A DNA stretch of 64,000 nucleotides from Rotaria macrura (GCA_900239685.1 OENT01000120.1:124001-188000); one strand, 5' to 3'. Shown: positions 1 through 14,017, numbered from the stretch's first letter. The notes: a model not told the origin generated them from the letters alone. Program-made: numbers and translations.

Positions 1-3000
1 TGTATACTTTGTTGTCTCTTCTTTTTGTCTTCTAATTTTTATCCATTCTCATTTAACTCATCCTATAGATAGGAGGTTTGTTTATGATTGACTCGAATTG
101 ATCAAGATATCTATGAATGATGCCAACTATGTCTAAGAAAGTTCGATTAACAGAGGGCAAAAAAAGAAGAAAAAAAAATGATGCAAGCCATTTAGTGTGA
201 ATAAGATAATAGACGATAAATATCAATCGCTTTGACCATGTCAAACATTCATGTATATCAATCTTTATCGATAGAGCAAAGTAGCAGCATATCAACAATC
301 ATATCATCTGGAGCTAATCATCATTGATCAGTTGTCGGTACGATTATTGAGAGAAAAATAAGTAATGTAAGTGAGCAATATTAGCCATACCGAAGGCTAT
401 TCTTTGAAGACAGAATGTCGATGCACTTTACTATGCCGACATTCAATGGATTATTTCATTTGTACCATATGGAATGATTTGTTGTCTTTGAATGAATATT
501 AAAATTCGGATTTTCGTCTTAATCTTTTCCAATGCAAATGATCGTTAAAGACAAATTTCAATTGTTGATCTCTGTCGATAAAAAAGATTGATTTTATCCT
601 TGTCGTTTTTTTTTCGCATATGATTAATTAGTGTCAATCTTATTATAGTCAATTACTTAAAAATATTAAAATGACAAGAAGAACAGTCTGACATAATCAA
701 ACCCTTGTTCTAAAGGAATCTATGTGATTAGTACAAATGTTTTGTTTGAAAGTGACAGATTAAATACTACAGTTTAAACGTCGGCTGATAAACATAAACT
801 TTCAACTTGATTGATCGTTTACAAAATTCAAACAATCAAGTTTTTTTTTATTGAGTATGACTAGAAAAGTTCGGAAAATTTTCACACATACATTTTAGTA
901 AATCAATTTTTCTTGTTTACATATAGAGAACATTATTTTTTTGACTTTTTACATATCAACATAAGATATTAATGTGAAGGAGAGACGTTGAAGCTAATAT
1001 TATTATTAGAAAATACATTGTGGTGGCAAGGTTATAAATGCTTGTGTTTTTTTCTTTAAATCGAATCTTTTAAGTAAACTCTCTCATGTTTCAAGGAACA
1101 CTTTTTCATGAATAAAACTCCATATTGAAGTACAGCTTGTTTTGTTTTAAATACTACCATACAAAAAAAGATCAGAGAGAATTTTTCAGAAAAAGAAGGA
1201 TCAACTTCAAATCAGAGGAACATGTATTCGCGACATTGGTAAAAAGAGAAAAACAGAAATTTTCGTTTAATAGAAGATGAAATTTGATATTGTACTTTAA
1301 AGTTCCGTTTCAAGTTGACTTGTCGAGATTTGGAAAACTAACATGACCTAGTGAACCAGATAAAGTCATGTAACAAAATGAAAACCAGACGTCGAATGGA
1401 ATGCGTAGAAATTTCAAATATGCGAAAAGACATGTTATGAAGAATAATCGAATAGCAAGTTCAAGCAATAAGAAATACGTCATCTCTCATTCAGAGCAAT
1501 TTATTATTATTTTCTGTATTATGCAATCAATGATAAAGTTCGAAGCCATGTTATCACATACATCATTATTTTAACTGTACTAAATCGTGGAATCTTATTT
1601 AGTATGATTAAAATATTAGACAATATTGACAATCATACTCATGTATTGAAAAATTTTGAGACATCATAAAGATGTTTACAATTGAAAGTAGAACATTGCA
1701 AAAGTTCAAAGTACATTTGCATTCTTGTTGTATTTGTAGTAGATGGACAATGTACTTGTCGATTCTGTATTACTTGAACATGAATATTATATCATGAAAT
1801 TGTATTAGGAAGAGCATTTTCCATGATGATGAATTTAACTCAAAAGAGGAAAGGCAAAAAAGCTGTATTTCAGTGTACTCTTTGTACTTCCGGGCTGTGG
1901 CATAATCATAATTCCCAATATGTTTAGCTATTTCAATTTAACTATCAACCTGTTAATTTATATTAGTGGTATTACAGTCTACGTAGTTTTATTTGAGAAT
2001 GAAGCTTAGATAATTCGTTTTATTAGCTTTTAAAGTACAGTGAAGTATTTGCGCTTTAGTGTCAAATAAATCTACGTAGACTAAACTATCGTTAATATAA
2101 ATTAACAGGCTGATAGTTAACTTGAAATAGTTAAACATATTCTGAATTCTAGTTATGCCACAGTTCAGAATTACAGGGAATACACTGACATACAGCATTT
2201 TCTATTTTTCCTCATTCATTGAATTCCATTAGAGATATAGAAAACAACACGGATTGATTTGCAATAGCAATCTTAATTTGTTGTCAATTTCGGTGATGTT
2301 TTGTTTTTCAGCATTTGTCTTTATTGAAATTGTTTGTTTTAGTACAATTGACAACAAAAAATATCTTATTGAATATGTTTTACAAAGATTTTCTTGTCTT
2401 AACATTGTTGGACAAAAATGAGCAAGAAAAATCATGATAATATACTTCTATCGATATATCCCACAATAGAAAGTGGAAATACATTGAAACAGGTATAATT
2501 ATTAAAATAGTAATTTCCATGACATTAGCTTTCAGAATGCACAAGACTCGTTTGGCATGATTCTTAGTTTTTGAATGAATAAAAATCTTTTATAAATAGT
2601 AAAGTATAGAGTAAAAAATATTCAACGATAATTCGAATTACGAAAATATTATCGTTTATGTTTTCTTTAAAATATATGATTTTCTTTTTTATTGTCGACT
2701 TCAATGTACTCATTTTTCAGTTCATCGGGACATTTATCAAAACAAAGGCTTCGATGAGCTTTTCTCTTGAATGAAAAAAAAGCATTTGAAATCTTCCCAA
2801 AGGGCCGTATTAAGTTATCAGAAAAAACGGTGCTTTACTTATAAGAACGTATATAATTAGTTTTCCATTTTATTCTTATAGAATTAAGACTTTAATGATG
2901 CGTAGTAGTGATATTATGTACAAAATATGATCGGTAAGTATTATTGAGAGCGCTCATTTCTCTTGGAAAAGATTTTCTCGTTTTCTTTCCCCTATAGAGA

Positions 3001-4683
3001 AGTCTTTCAACTGAACTTTATAGCATGCTTCATCATTACGATCACTCCTTTCTGTCGTAAAATTCTTCGATCTATCATTGGCCCTACGACCTTGTGGGCA
3101 ATCAACAGTATATAATGTCAGTAATGGTAATTATTATATTTTTCTTTTTTCTGTTTTCTTTTTTGTGATAGTAATGCCTCCAAGCCTTGTTCACATGGCT
3201 TATTTTTAGATTGAGAGATTATAATTTTAAATCGATTATGAAGAGAAAATATTTATAAATTAGTATAATCTACTGCATTCAAAAAAGCAATTTGTCATGA
3301 TCTATTTCGAAATTGGCTACTGTTGTTTTTTTAAATACAATTATTTTATCTCTAGATATGTTCTAGACATAGCTCGTATCTCAGAGAAACAAAACTATTC
3401 AGAACAAGCAGACTAGAAACTTCAGAAAATAAAATTAGTCAATAATCAATATTCAGAGTACATATATGTTGTAAAGTGGTTCTCATAGAAACGTATCACC
3501 TAGAAATGTAATTTTTCCAATGATCTGAAGTGATATAGTGATTGGATTTGATGAAAATAATGGGTAAGTGAATAGATGTACAGACATGTTTTTTTCTTCA
3601 AGTAAATACTTGGGAATGGTAAATCTGGTTTATTAGTTGAATACAAGGAAGCATTCGTGTTCTATAGGATCTTGATATAATTGATAAATAACATATGTTT
3701 AGTAATTCCAAATCGATTATAGATCCGGCATTGATATGTATCTTGTTGAGTACCATATTAGGATTCGATCTAGTTGATTGATTGACTTTTTTTTTTGGCT
3801 TCTACGATTAGCGTTCTTTCTGCTTGATCAATTATCATGAAATAATATGCATCTTATATTCAATCAACAAATAGTCTCCTGAGCAAGTCGACACGATTTT
3901 ATCGTGTCAGGAAGAGTATTTATCAGACACGCACATATTCACGCATGCCTTTGTATGGATGCATAAATAAAGAAGTGCGAACGAGAAATACAGAACATAA
4001 AAAAAAAAACTTTTTCCGTGTCAGCATCCATTAACACTAATAGATTTCTTTTCTTTTCATCAAGCTAACTTCTTTGACGTTTGCTTTGGATTCTTTCTTT
4101 TTTGTTCTTTCATTCATTATTACTTGACGTACTTCTGTAACTGTGCAAGTGTTTGCACTTATTGTGCTCGTTTCTCTTCTGAACCTTTTTTCCCTTTTTC
4201 TTTTTACATTGTAATATTCAGTATCAACATTGAGACAACCGATCGATCCAAGTAATACAAGTGACAGAACCAGACCAAGAGAATAGAACACAGCAAGAAC
4301 TTATGTCAACCGATCTCACAGCAATAGTAAATCATTATTTTGTATGTCAAGAAAAAAAAAGAATAATATGACTACTACTCGATTAGTAGTCGACGATCTT
4401 TCCTGATTTACTTTGATGTTCACCCGCTGTGACTTTCACAATCTGTTTTTGTTTGTAACCTTTTCACGTCTATCTCTAATTATAACATATATCTATAACA
4501 TGTATTGATATTCTCTTCCATTGCTTCTTTTCCTTTTCTGTGTCGTGTAATCTTTCCACTTTGAGTGACATTTGATAAGACATGGGCGATGGCAACGGCC
4601 TGATAATAATGATGATACCAATGTACAATATCGACGGTTGACATTCATCTCCTCCTTTCTGGTACAAACAAGGACACAATCAC
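1..4683. other. Gene-poor AT-rich region
   Basis: No open frame here shows a recognisable domain, a convincing codon pattern or a good splice structure; the short frames look like chance products of AT-rich DNA. The only clear structure is the long palindrome annotated separately at 1862-2196. A hydrophobic stretch on the minus strand near 4037-4300 is discussed among the rejected items. The region may hold regulatory DNA, long UTRs or small exons that I cannot identify by eye. Confidence 0.5.
1862..2196. repeat. Long imperfect palindrome, MITE-like
   Basis: Positions 1862-1986 and 2072-2196 are inverted copies of each other. Aligned without gaps, the 125-bp arms differ at about 22 positions (about 82% identity). 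The innermost bases of each arm include the palindrome CTACGTAG. Similarity continues weakly into the 85-bp middle (TTTATTTGA facing TCAAATAAA) and outward to roughly 1840 and 2220, so almost the whole 350-400 bp could fold into one hairpin. This is the form of a MITE or fold-back element. I could not find a convincing target-site duplication, so the superfamily is unknown and the exact outer ends are uncertain. Confidence 0.7.
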
Positions 4684-5173
4684 ATGGATCTTTTTGCAGT
4701 GATACTTATTTCTATAACAGTAGTAACAATTTGTGGTATATGTCTATTTATCTTTGTTTGTGCTTTTCAACCAAAGTTTTTACGGTAGGTAGAAAACAAT
4801 GATTAACTATTTCTCAATCATCTGCTTTAGTAAATTGCATGGAGAAACGGTTAGAACGATCCCAGAAATAGAATCTAATATATCATCGAATGAAAATCAA
4901 GATAGTTGCAGTGTAAAAAGTCTTGATTTAACGTCAAAATCACCGAATACAACAAAAGAACAGTCATCACAATCCAAAGATCGAGATCGAAATGCTTATC
5001 TAAGGTCATTGGAACGAAGCCTTCGAACAGGCCGACGAATACAAGATAATCAAGACGATGTTGATCATAATGAAATGGAATCTCATTCGAATCCGTTGCG
5101 TTTCATTCGTCATTTTATTAATAAATATATACGTCGAAGAACGTCGAACAATCAAGAAACTACAGAATTGTAA
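4684..5173 (+). CDS. Predicted small single-pass membrane protein (unknown family)
   Basis: Two exons, 4684-4784 and 4831-5173, joined across a 46-bp GT-AG intron (GTAGGT...TTTAG) in matching phase, give 147 residues. Exon 1 encodes a short start (MDLF) followed by a strongly hydrophobic stretch of about 25 residues rich in Ile, Val, Leu and Phe, then a Lys/Arg: a typical signal anchor or single transmembrane helix. The remaining 110 or so residues are hydrophilic, rich in Ser, Asn, Glu and Lys, with an Arg-rich segment (RSLERSLRTGRR) and a basic C-terminal patch (INKYIRRR). I recognise no family. The join is inferred from the splice sites and the conserved frame; without it the second exon would start inside the intron. 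It could also be a chance combination, so confidence is moderate. Confidence 0.45.
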
Positions 5174-8100
5174 TAGAAAACACAAGAAAAAAAAAGAAAT
5201 GATTATTCTTATTGGGCATCAAGTTAATCATTCGTATATAAATCTGTATTATCACTATTTAAAACATCAATTATATTAAAAATGTTTCAATCAAATACAA
5301 TTAGAAATGTCTGGCGTCAAGTGATAATTCAGAAGCAAGCTTAAGAACTAATATAAAAATGTTCGCATGCGAACTAAATTACATCCGATACGGTAAATGC
5401 TTGCTTTCCGATGAATGAACATATTAATGAAAATCGAAGCATGCAATATTGTTGTGAACGATATGCAACAGTGAAATTTTTCTATTTGTTTTTTTTTGTC
5501 GTATTTTAATAAAAAAATTATTTTATGGTTGCCTTATTGTATTTTGACATGATTCTTCTTTCGACGAGACATGAGAAAAATCGAGTTCATATAGATTTAT
5601 CTTTAATTAAAAGTTCTTTCAGTAGTTTTTTTTTTCTTCAACTTTCTTTTGATGGCACATGTATAATTATGATGGAATCTTTAGTTTCACATATACAACA
5701 GATAGAATGGCAGCGATTATATATAGTTAAAGAGAAAATTGATATTTATTTAAAATAGAGTAGAATTCAAAAGACAAACAATTACTTCGATTCTTCTTGT
5801 CAAATTTCAAAAATGAAAATAAGAAAAGAAACTTTGATAAATTCATAAGGAGAATAAGAATTTAATTTTCGTCTGACGGGTATATAAATTTCAAGATTTC
5901 TTTTTCTCTCTGTTCGAATAGTTCTTTAGTCATGTAAATTAGTATTTCATTTTTACAAGGATATTAGAGACACTAACTAATATACATATCAAGAAGTAGT
6001 CGCATGATATTTCTAGACCGAACAAATGTGCTAACGTGTACTAGAAACCTTTCGTTTGGACATAAATAAATGTTCTACATGTAATCAACATAGGAAATAG
6101 AGTTGTTAGATGTCTTACTAAATAACGTGCGCAAAATGACAAGAACTTGTTTGTTGTCGTTTTTAGAAAGAATTTTAATAAAGAGAAAAAACAAACAAAA
6201 ACAAAAGAAGCGGAAGTAAATCGTAGACATCTTTATTATTGAAGATGATTCTGCAAAATAGAAAGTAGCGACACACCTCTTAATTTCAAATGCACCGATG
6301 TTACCTATGATCTTTATCTTTATGCGTACCAAAAGTTTCTAGTACTCTCTAACGATTTCAATGGGTAAAACATGTCATTGTGCTATTTCTTGATTAAAAG
6401 TTTGTATTTTATTTTTACTGAAAAGAATAATAAGTCTTTCCTAAAAAGTATAGGCATCTATTGGATTATATTTCTTCGAAAACAAACACTAGATATTATG
6501 CGTAAATGAATCTTCAAGCCGAGAGAATAAGAATTGATCAAATTACACAACAGTCAGACAACGATTACATTTTTTTTTAGAATCAAACAGAAAAATAATT
6601 GATGTATAGTTCAAATTGATTCTTTTTTGTAGCATTTTCATACGTAGTAAAACGGACAATACTCTGATCTGTATGCAAATCGTCGATAGAATAAATATTC
6701 ATCACGTTATGTGCTTGATTTATTTTCTTTTTACATCATCAAAAATAGAAATAAACGAAAAGTCGTTAAATAAATTATTCAATATGAAATTCATTTTTAT
6801 AAAACTGATTTTTCAATCCAAATGGGATAGTATTATTTAAATTGTGATCAACTTGTTTTTAGTATGTCACGAATGTTTAATAATCGAATGAATACACATT
6901 TCTTCAATAATACAATTGAATGAATATTCTATGTGCTAAAATAGATCACATGGGAATTGAAAATAGAACATTCATGATTATTCGTTCAATAATTTTTCAT
7001 TGAAAATACGAACGCTTTTATTTGTCATTTATATTTATATCAACTTAAGCACTGAAATCATGACAACGAAAAGTCAAATATTTGATTGTTATTGTTTCTT
7101 TTTCTAATCTTAGTGTTGTTACTTATTGATATCATATCATTTGACAGTACACCCACGTTTGTGACTTAAAAATTTTCATATATTCGAATAATTACTTTCA
7201 TATTCATGTTGATAATATAGACAAATCACATGCAATATTTGAAATCTGACAACTTTCAAGTGTCACTAAATAAAACCCCACAATTTCCTTGACTTATTTA
7301 CCTGTGTACAGTGAAATAAAAAAATTATTCATTTTTTTTTTGTATCATAAAAATGTCTTATATATAAATAATTCTTTATTTCTTGAATATATTACAGTCA
7401 ATGAGAGTAGTTAGATTCGTCTTGTTTCACAATATCAAGTAACTCTTTCTTTTTGGTGAAGTTTTTAAAAAAGACAATGTATCATGCCAAGATTATTATG
7501 AATATTTTTATTAGAAAAGAATACCAAAGGAAAATAACGTACTCGAAACAGTATCTAGTACTCTCAAAACCCTTATTAGCATCATAATTGAAAATGAGAG
7601 TAATGATAAGCAGAACGTTTCGCTCTTTTCGGCCTTTGTATCATTCTTGAGAATGCATATCGAAATAAAGAATTATTTTCATTCTACTCATTGGAAGATA
7701 TGTGTATTATCAAATGTGTGAATGTCTCTCGTGAATAGATCATTTGCCGGATATTTGAGAGAGAAAAGTTTCCTCTGCATCTACAATCATTATGTTTTAG
7801 TTGGTGAAAAGAAAAAAAGGACATTCTAGGATCTAGTCATTTGCTCGAACTATGCGCCATGATAGTTGTGTATCTTCATTATTAATCTGATATACATAGT
7901 AGATATCAATTTTAATTCATTATGGAAAAACATTTCATTTATACAATATATTTATATATATATATTATATTCGATAGAAATAAAAAATACTTCTTCTTTC
8001 TTATGTTTTCCGCTTTAAAAAAAAAGCACACTCAAGCACAGACATTAGCAGAAAAAAAAAGAAAGAGAAAAAGGCAAAAGCGAAAATTTTCAACAGTGGG

Positions 8101-8491
8101 CAGGTTGATACAGAAGAAAAGAAAAAAAAAAGAATGAAAATTCAAGTACAATGATACACTCAGTAACAACAAACAAAAATTTAAAGACAAAGATAGAAAT
8201 GATGAATTTTATTATCCACAGTGCCGATTGACAAATGAAGACAAAAAGAGAGAGAGAGAGAGAAGAAAAATAAGAAAAAACAGTGATCGTGTGCAATATT
8301 TTTATTGTTTCTGTCCGACGTTCAAAAGGTTCACTGTACGAAAATGAAACAGAATCCAATCGACAACACTAATATTTAATAAAATGCAAAGGAAAAGAAA
8401 AACAAAATTGAATCTTCCTAATATATACGTATAGATCTATAAACTTACGAGCCACAACTGTTCTTGAACGAATCATGCCATTTAACGAAAA
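5174..8491. other. Gene-free interval
   Basis: About 3.3 kb of AT-rich DNA with no supported exon on either strand. It contains homopolymer A/T runs and a short GA microsatellite near 8249-8264. The right end forms the 3' flank of the CK1 gamma gene. Confidence 0.5.
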
Positions 8492-11400
8492 TTATTTTCT
8501 TGAATGTTTATTATTCGTTTGTCTCGTACGACGATTAAAAAAACAACAACACCTAAAAACATAGCATCGTATAAAATATAGATGATATTATAGAACGAAA
8601 AGAAAAAGAATTCTGAGCAGCGACACGTGTATATATTTTTTATAATTTGTATATGAAACAGATATTTTTATTTTTGTTTCAACTCAATCAAACCTACATG
8701 AAATATGAAAGTAATTTTCTCCAATATCTATAAAAATAATCAACACCCATTTTTACTAATCATTGTAAGGACCAAGAATATGTTTTTAATCTATTTATCT
8801 ATATCTAGATCTTACATTTTACTAGTCGCATTTTCGTCAGTCTGAAATAGTTTTCCATCAACATTTTTACGCCTAGAATAAGTATATATGCATTTATATA
8901 TATATATTAGTTTATGATTCTTCTACATATGAAAACCCGTCACCATAATCTTATGAAAGCTATCGAAACTAATAATAAATTTTATTGATACTTACTTTGT
9001 ATCGCTGACAACTTCAGGATTAGGCAAAGATGGAGCAACGATGTGTGCATGTTCTCGATCTCGGCCGGTGCGTTCATTATCATCCTCAGGCATATTAATC
9101 GGCTTTAAAAGAAAATAAATACATTCGAATAAGTACGTTATCGTTATCTTTTCGTGAAACTTTAATTCAAGAAAAGGAGAAGCATTAACAAATGACAACA
9201 ACCAGAGAAATTCTATTGATTCTGTGGGCAAGAACAATAATGAATTGAAGGAAAAGATAACAATACATAATAGGTTGACAGAAGACATTCATTGATATTA
9301 TACCTGCATTGAACCATGTACTTGTTGTGTTGATTGTGAAAGATGAGTATTAAGAAAAGTCGTCTGAGAGGGAGGGACAAAATGCAAACTTTATACTGTG
9401 CTCTATATCTTGATATTCGTGTGAATTCAATTCAATGTTTCTTTTTCTTTTCAAATTAATTTAACTTACTTTATTCGTTTGTCGTGCTGGTGGACTGGAT
9501 GGAATATTATGTTGATTTGTTGATTGATATTGAGATTTACCATCACTCTGCTAATAGAGTAAATATTATGTTTTAATAATAAAATGTCAATTTTCGCGTA
9601 CTCTATTTGCATAAGGTTGTATTTTCTCTACCCAATCAAAATTATAATCACATACATAATTCCGTGAATCCATCAAATCTTTAAATAATTTTCTTAGATA
9701 TTCATACTAGAATTATGTTGAACAAAAATAAATAGATAAATAAATGAATGATATATGTCTTCTATTATCAACTTACATTTGGAGTTTCAAAAAAATCTAG
9801 ATTTCGAACATATTTTAAATATTTACTAAATTCTTCTACAAAATATAAAAAATAAATAATTTATAAGAAAAAAATTCAAGTTCTTAAACTATGTACCAGG
9901 ATAATTTTGACATAAAACATCAATATGAGTTGCACGTTTGGTATCACCAATTTTTTGATAACGTTCCTTTAATGTCTCTGCTTTCAAGCCTTGCCACTAC
10001 AATAAAAAAGAAACGAAAAATCCTTAATTCATGTAAAATATCGTACAGAAACAAGCATAGATCTAACAAATGTTTCTATGTTCTAATGAACTTCACGTAT
10101 TTTCAATAGTAATAGGTAGATCTATGTCTATGTACGTAACACTGATTTTAGTTTTCATACGGAAAATATTGTTCGATGATTTCGTAAAAATAAAAATAAT
10201 TTAATCTCCTTCATGATAATTTTTGATTAGGAAACAATGTTTTGTACTCCGATTTCTTATTACATGGCAAAGTGAAATACTGTATTGAGTTATCTTTAGT
10301 ATATCTAATGTGCATGAGTAAACACATGAGTTTTAGAGCTAAAACAGACTTGTAAATAACAGTGAAGATTCCAACTCAATCAATGGAAAACAACTTAACA
10401 TATTAGGGAAAACAAGGCAATCAGTTAGAGGCGCCTGATTAATCTTGAGCACGTCATTGAAAATCTGCTCGGATTTCCTATCAACAATATTATGTCTCAT
10501 GTTTTTAATAGATATTCTTTCACGTAGTCTTGTTAAGGAATACAAAGAAAAAGAAAAATAATTATTTGTATCAATCTTATAATTTTTTCATACTGGTAAA
10601 CTTCCACGTAAAAAATACATAAACATATGCCCCAATGCTTCGAGGTCATCTCGACGGCTTTGTTCTACAATGATAATAAAAATGAAAATTTGTTAAGCGC
10701 AATAATTAGTGAATGTTTTTACCTTTTCCAAGATGTGTATTAATACTCATATATCTCGCTGTGCCTAATAAGATTTTCAATAAAGATTTGTTTTTCTTAA
10801 TTTATAAATAAATCCAACTAACCAGTTAAACTTTTGTGTTCACGAAATGGAATATGTCGACCAGTATCAGGATCAATATATTCTTTGGCTAAGCCAAAAT
10901 CAATTATATGAATAAGATGTTGTTTTTTTGTAGATGAACGGCCGATAAGAAAATTTTCTGGTTTCACACTTAAAACAAACGAAGAAAATATGTATTTAAG
11001 TAACGCTTTCGAGAAATAAATTTACTCTCGATAAATAAGATTTTTTGAATGAACATATTCCATACGAGTTATCTATGATTAAGTTTCAGAAAAAAAAATC
11101 AATAAATAAGGATGAATAACAATGTTTCAATGATTATTTTCTCGCTTATACCAATTGTATAGCAATCATAAGGACGGTTTTTAGTGAAAATTTTCGATCG
11201 CAATTATCAAATAGATCTTCAAGTGATGGACCAAGTAATTCAACAACTAATGCATTATATTTACCACATGGTCCGAAATAATGTACTTGTGGAACACCCT
11301 CTAGAGAGATCAATATGATAGGTACTAGTAAAATTTTCGTTTACTTAACTCACCACAAGTTCCAAGTTGCCGATAAAAACGATATTCGAGATGAAGTTGT

Positions 11401-11908
11401 GGTGCACGAGATTTCATTGGTTCCTTTTGAATAGAAATATAAATGATATTCATATAGAGTTTGTATAAAATTTTTTATTTTCTCTAAATTACTAGTTTGA
11501 TGGCTACATGTTCATTATTATACAAATTTTTTCCTAAAAAAGAGCCGGAAAAGAAAAACCGTGCCTATTACAATTGTTCAACGAAAAATTCTTTATCATC
11601 TAACCTAATCGAATTTCTCCGAAATTTCCTGCACCAATTCGTTTTCCAACACGAAAATTAGGTCCAACCATAAGCATAGCATTGGGTCCTGAACTACTTG
11701 TAACAGCTGCTGATGTTGATGTTGTTTCATTGGATTTATCTGCTGTCATTAAATTATTAATAGCACCTACTGCTAAACCTGCTCCACGTCCTCCTGTACG
11801 TATTTCACTTGGTATAATCGATACAGTGGATGCCTGTAGTCCAGTCGCAGATAAATGATTTCCATGTTGTTTTGAATTACTATGATTTATTGTCTCACTT
11901 TCGTCCAT
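8492..11908 (-). CDS. CSNK1G: Casein kinase 1 gamma (membrane-bound Ser/Thr kinase)
   Basis: About 480 residues from 15 exons, for example 11605-11908, 11493-11533, 11354-11423, 11152-11300 and last 8492-8552. The N-terminus (about 85 residues) is a Ser/Thr-rich tail. The kinase follows: glycine loop [19 protein letters not shown] lysine, catalytic loop [20 protein letters not shown], and the CK1 substitutes [22 protein letters not shown], then [17 protein letters not shown]-like helices. The exon ending near 8996 would stop after Lys (SDTK), but a consensus donor there can join, in phase, a small exon starting at 8552 that encodes KCCCFFNRR, the palmitoylated Cys cluster typical of the gamma subfamily. 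CK1 gamma is known to act at the plasma membrane, phosphorylating the Wnt co-receptor LRP6. All splice phases I checked agree. Gene identity is very secure; the last exon is inferred from family knowledge. Confidence 0.93.
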
Positions 11909-14017
11909 TTTTAACTAATACGCGTAAGAGACAAAAGTGGTGACATCATGTATTCTAAAAGAAATGAAAAAAAAAATCATTGTTTTGTTTTGTTTTAACC
12001 AAATTAAAAGAGAAAGTTTAACAACAAGCGACTGGTGAATGTATCGATTGACCATTGAAAGATTTTTGTTTTTATTATTATGATCATCATGAAAAAAAGA
12101 AAAGCGAATCGATTATAGATGGCAGTATAAATTTCATGAACGACATCTATTATTGATGGCACAGTCAATCCTATGTGATGTGATGCCTAGCAACCGAACA
12201 TCGATGTAGATGTAAATGAAAGGACTAATACAAGGAGAATATACAAAAGAAAATTAATTTACAAAACAAACACAAGTTTGAAGAGTAGTGATTGAGAGAG
12301 GAAAAATTGAAACAGTATCCTCATACTTACATTTCTTTTTCTTATCGATGCCGTTTGCATAACCTACTTATTTCTAGAAGTTAGCAGTATGATTGACAAT
12401 ATTAATAAATTATCAAAAAATCTTGATGCTAATAAACAACAACAACAACAACATCAACAACACACAGCTGCATCAATCGTTAATCTAACAGATGACGGTG
12501 AGATAAAGATTATAAAGATTTTTATTATTGACTTTGACAAGAATAAATGCGATGTATAATACTTGTTGGATTTTGTTTATGGTGCTGCTTTGTTTTTATA
12601 TATCCATATGATCGAAATAATTATTTGCTCTTAACTGAAGAGTAGGGCTTATCATACGCAGAATAGCTGATTTTCGTTTGGATGAATTATTCATTGATTT
12701 CTATTTATTGAAAAAACAGTGTGTTGATAAGTTACTCGTAGCAACCACGATTGGATTTAGTTTAGATAAAACCATAGAAGAATGCTTCTATTCATCCTCG
12801 ACAGCATTTATTAACTTAATTATGATGAAGGAAGAAAAATTTCTTTTTTTCGCTCTATTGTCCAGCTTCAGAATAGCGAAAATTTCAAAATCTTAAACAT
12901 ATTATTATTGTATGAAAATGTCATCCATAGTCACATGTCGACTTGAGAAATGTTACCTCGATTACAACGAGAAAAATGAGTTTGAAATTTAATGTCTCTT
13001 TCAACAAGACAAATTGTTCACTCAAAAAGCAAAAATAAAATCTTTCTATTAATCGACAATATAGATTAACTCAAACAATCAAATCAATTCTTTGAATAAT
13101 GCATCTGATATACGAAATCAACTTTGAATGTAAAAAATTTTTTAAAAATCCTTCAATATTTTATTGACAAAACAATATTCACAAATGATAATAATTATAT
13201 TGGGAAATCCTTTGCCTTCGGGTATGAAGAGTCAAGAGTTTGCTTCACGAAAGAGTAACAATAGACTAAATAATCATATATTGAGAATAGAAGTGTTCAT
13301 AGAAAATGAAATTTCACAATGCTACACATTACTTGCGTTGGATTGATCGTAAATATAGAGGTTGAATTTAATTAGAATTTCTTTTGCTTGAAAAAAAAAA
13401 CATTTTTATGGTTGCAAAAAAAAACACATTCTAATCAAGACATTGTAACTATATGAGTCATGATATAATTAGAATAGTTAACAAATCATATTTCTTGTTG
13501 TTTTCTATTCTATGTGTGACTCAAATTATCTTTGGAAATAAAATAAATACAGACGTCTATAAAGATATACGTTTTTTTTATCGAAATCAAATCTACTGAT
13601 AGTTGAATGATTAATTCGATCGGATACTATTCAAAAAAAAAACATAAATCAATATACCGTTGGTTATAAGCATAAATCTGCTTCATTGAAGTAAAGCAAA
13701 CTATATAAAACGAAATAAAACAGTTAGATTTATTTGATCTTTTCTGTTTTATTACAAACGAACAAATATGAAATTTTAGTTTATAATTTACTTGTTTTTC
13801 TTTTTTTTTTCAATAGTAGTTTTAGTTGTTTCTATGTGATAGAGTTCTTCGAGCATCTTAGAACAATCTTATTTTTTCTTCTGAAGAGGACGAGAAGAGA
13901 GCAAATAACTTGAAACTTGAGAAAAAGAGGAAAAAGAAAATGTACAACTAAACAGATTTAAATAACTAAAAATGTGTTAATAATATATTGTCAAAATTAC
14001 TAAGAAGAAACGTACAG
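11909..14017. promoter_or_regulatory. Divergent upstream region between CK1 gamma and CCDC81-like gene
   Basis: About 2.1 kb separates the start codon of the CK1 gamma gene (minus) from the first confident exon of the CCDC81-like gene (plus). It must carry the 5' ends and promoters of both, unless a further coding exon exists. The stretch 12500-13980 has no supported exon. No specific promoter element can be named from sequence alone. Confidence 0.3.
12389..12497 (+). CDS. Possible first exon with a glutamine run (unassigned)
   Basis: An ATG opens a hydrophilic frame (MIDNINKLSKNLDANK) followed by a Gln/His run and ending in VNLTDDG at a good donor (G/GTGAG). It lies upstream of the CCDC81-like gene on the same strand and may be its 5' exon. 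Against this, the phase left by this donor does not match the acceptors visible before 14018. If unspliced it would read on for about 20 residues to a stop. Its role is therefore open. Confidence 0.25.

Noticed and set aside
3890-3908. Perfect small hairpin GACACGAT-TTT-ATCGTGTC
   Set aside because: Stem of 8 bp only; such hairpins arise by chance in long AT-rich DNA, and no gene or known RNA element adjoins it.
4037-4300. Minus-strand open frame with a signal-peptide-like start (FYSLGLVLSLVLLGSIGC) and dibasic sites
   Set aside because: The frame begins with GTG, not ATG, and a stop lies a few codons upstream. It could only be an internal exon after an AG near 4303, and I found no matching first exon.
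12430-12460. CAACAACAA run as a mobile or satellite repeat
   Set aside because: It is short and in frame with a Gln run of a possible exon; simple slippage explains it.
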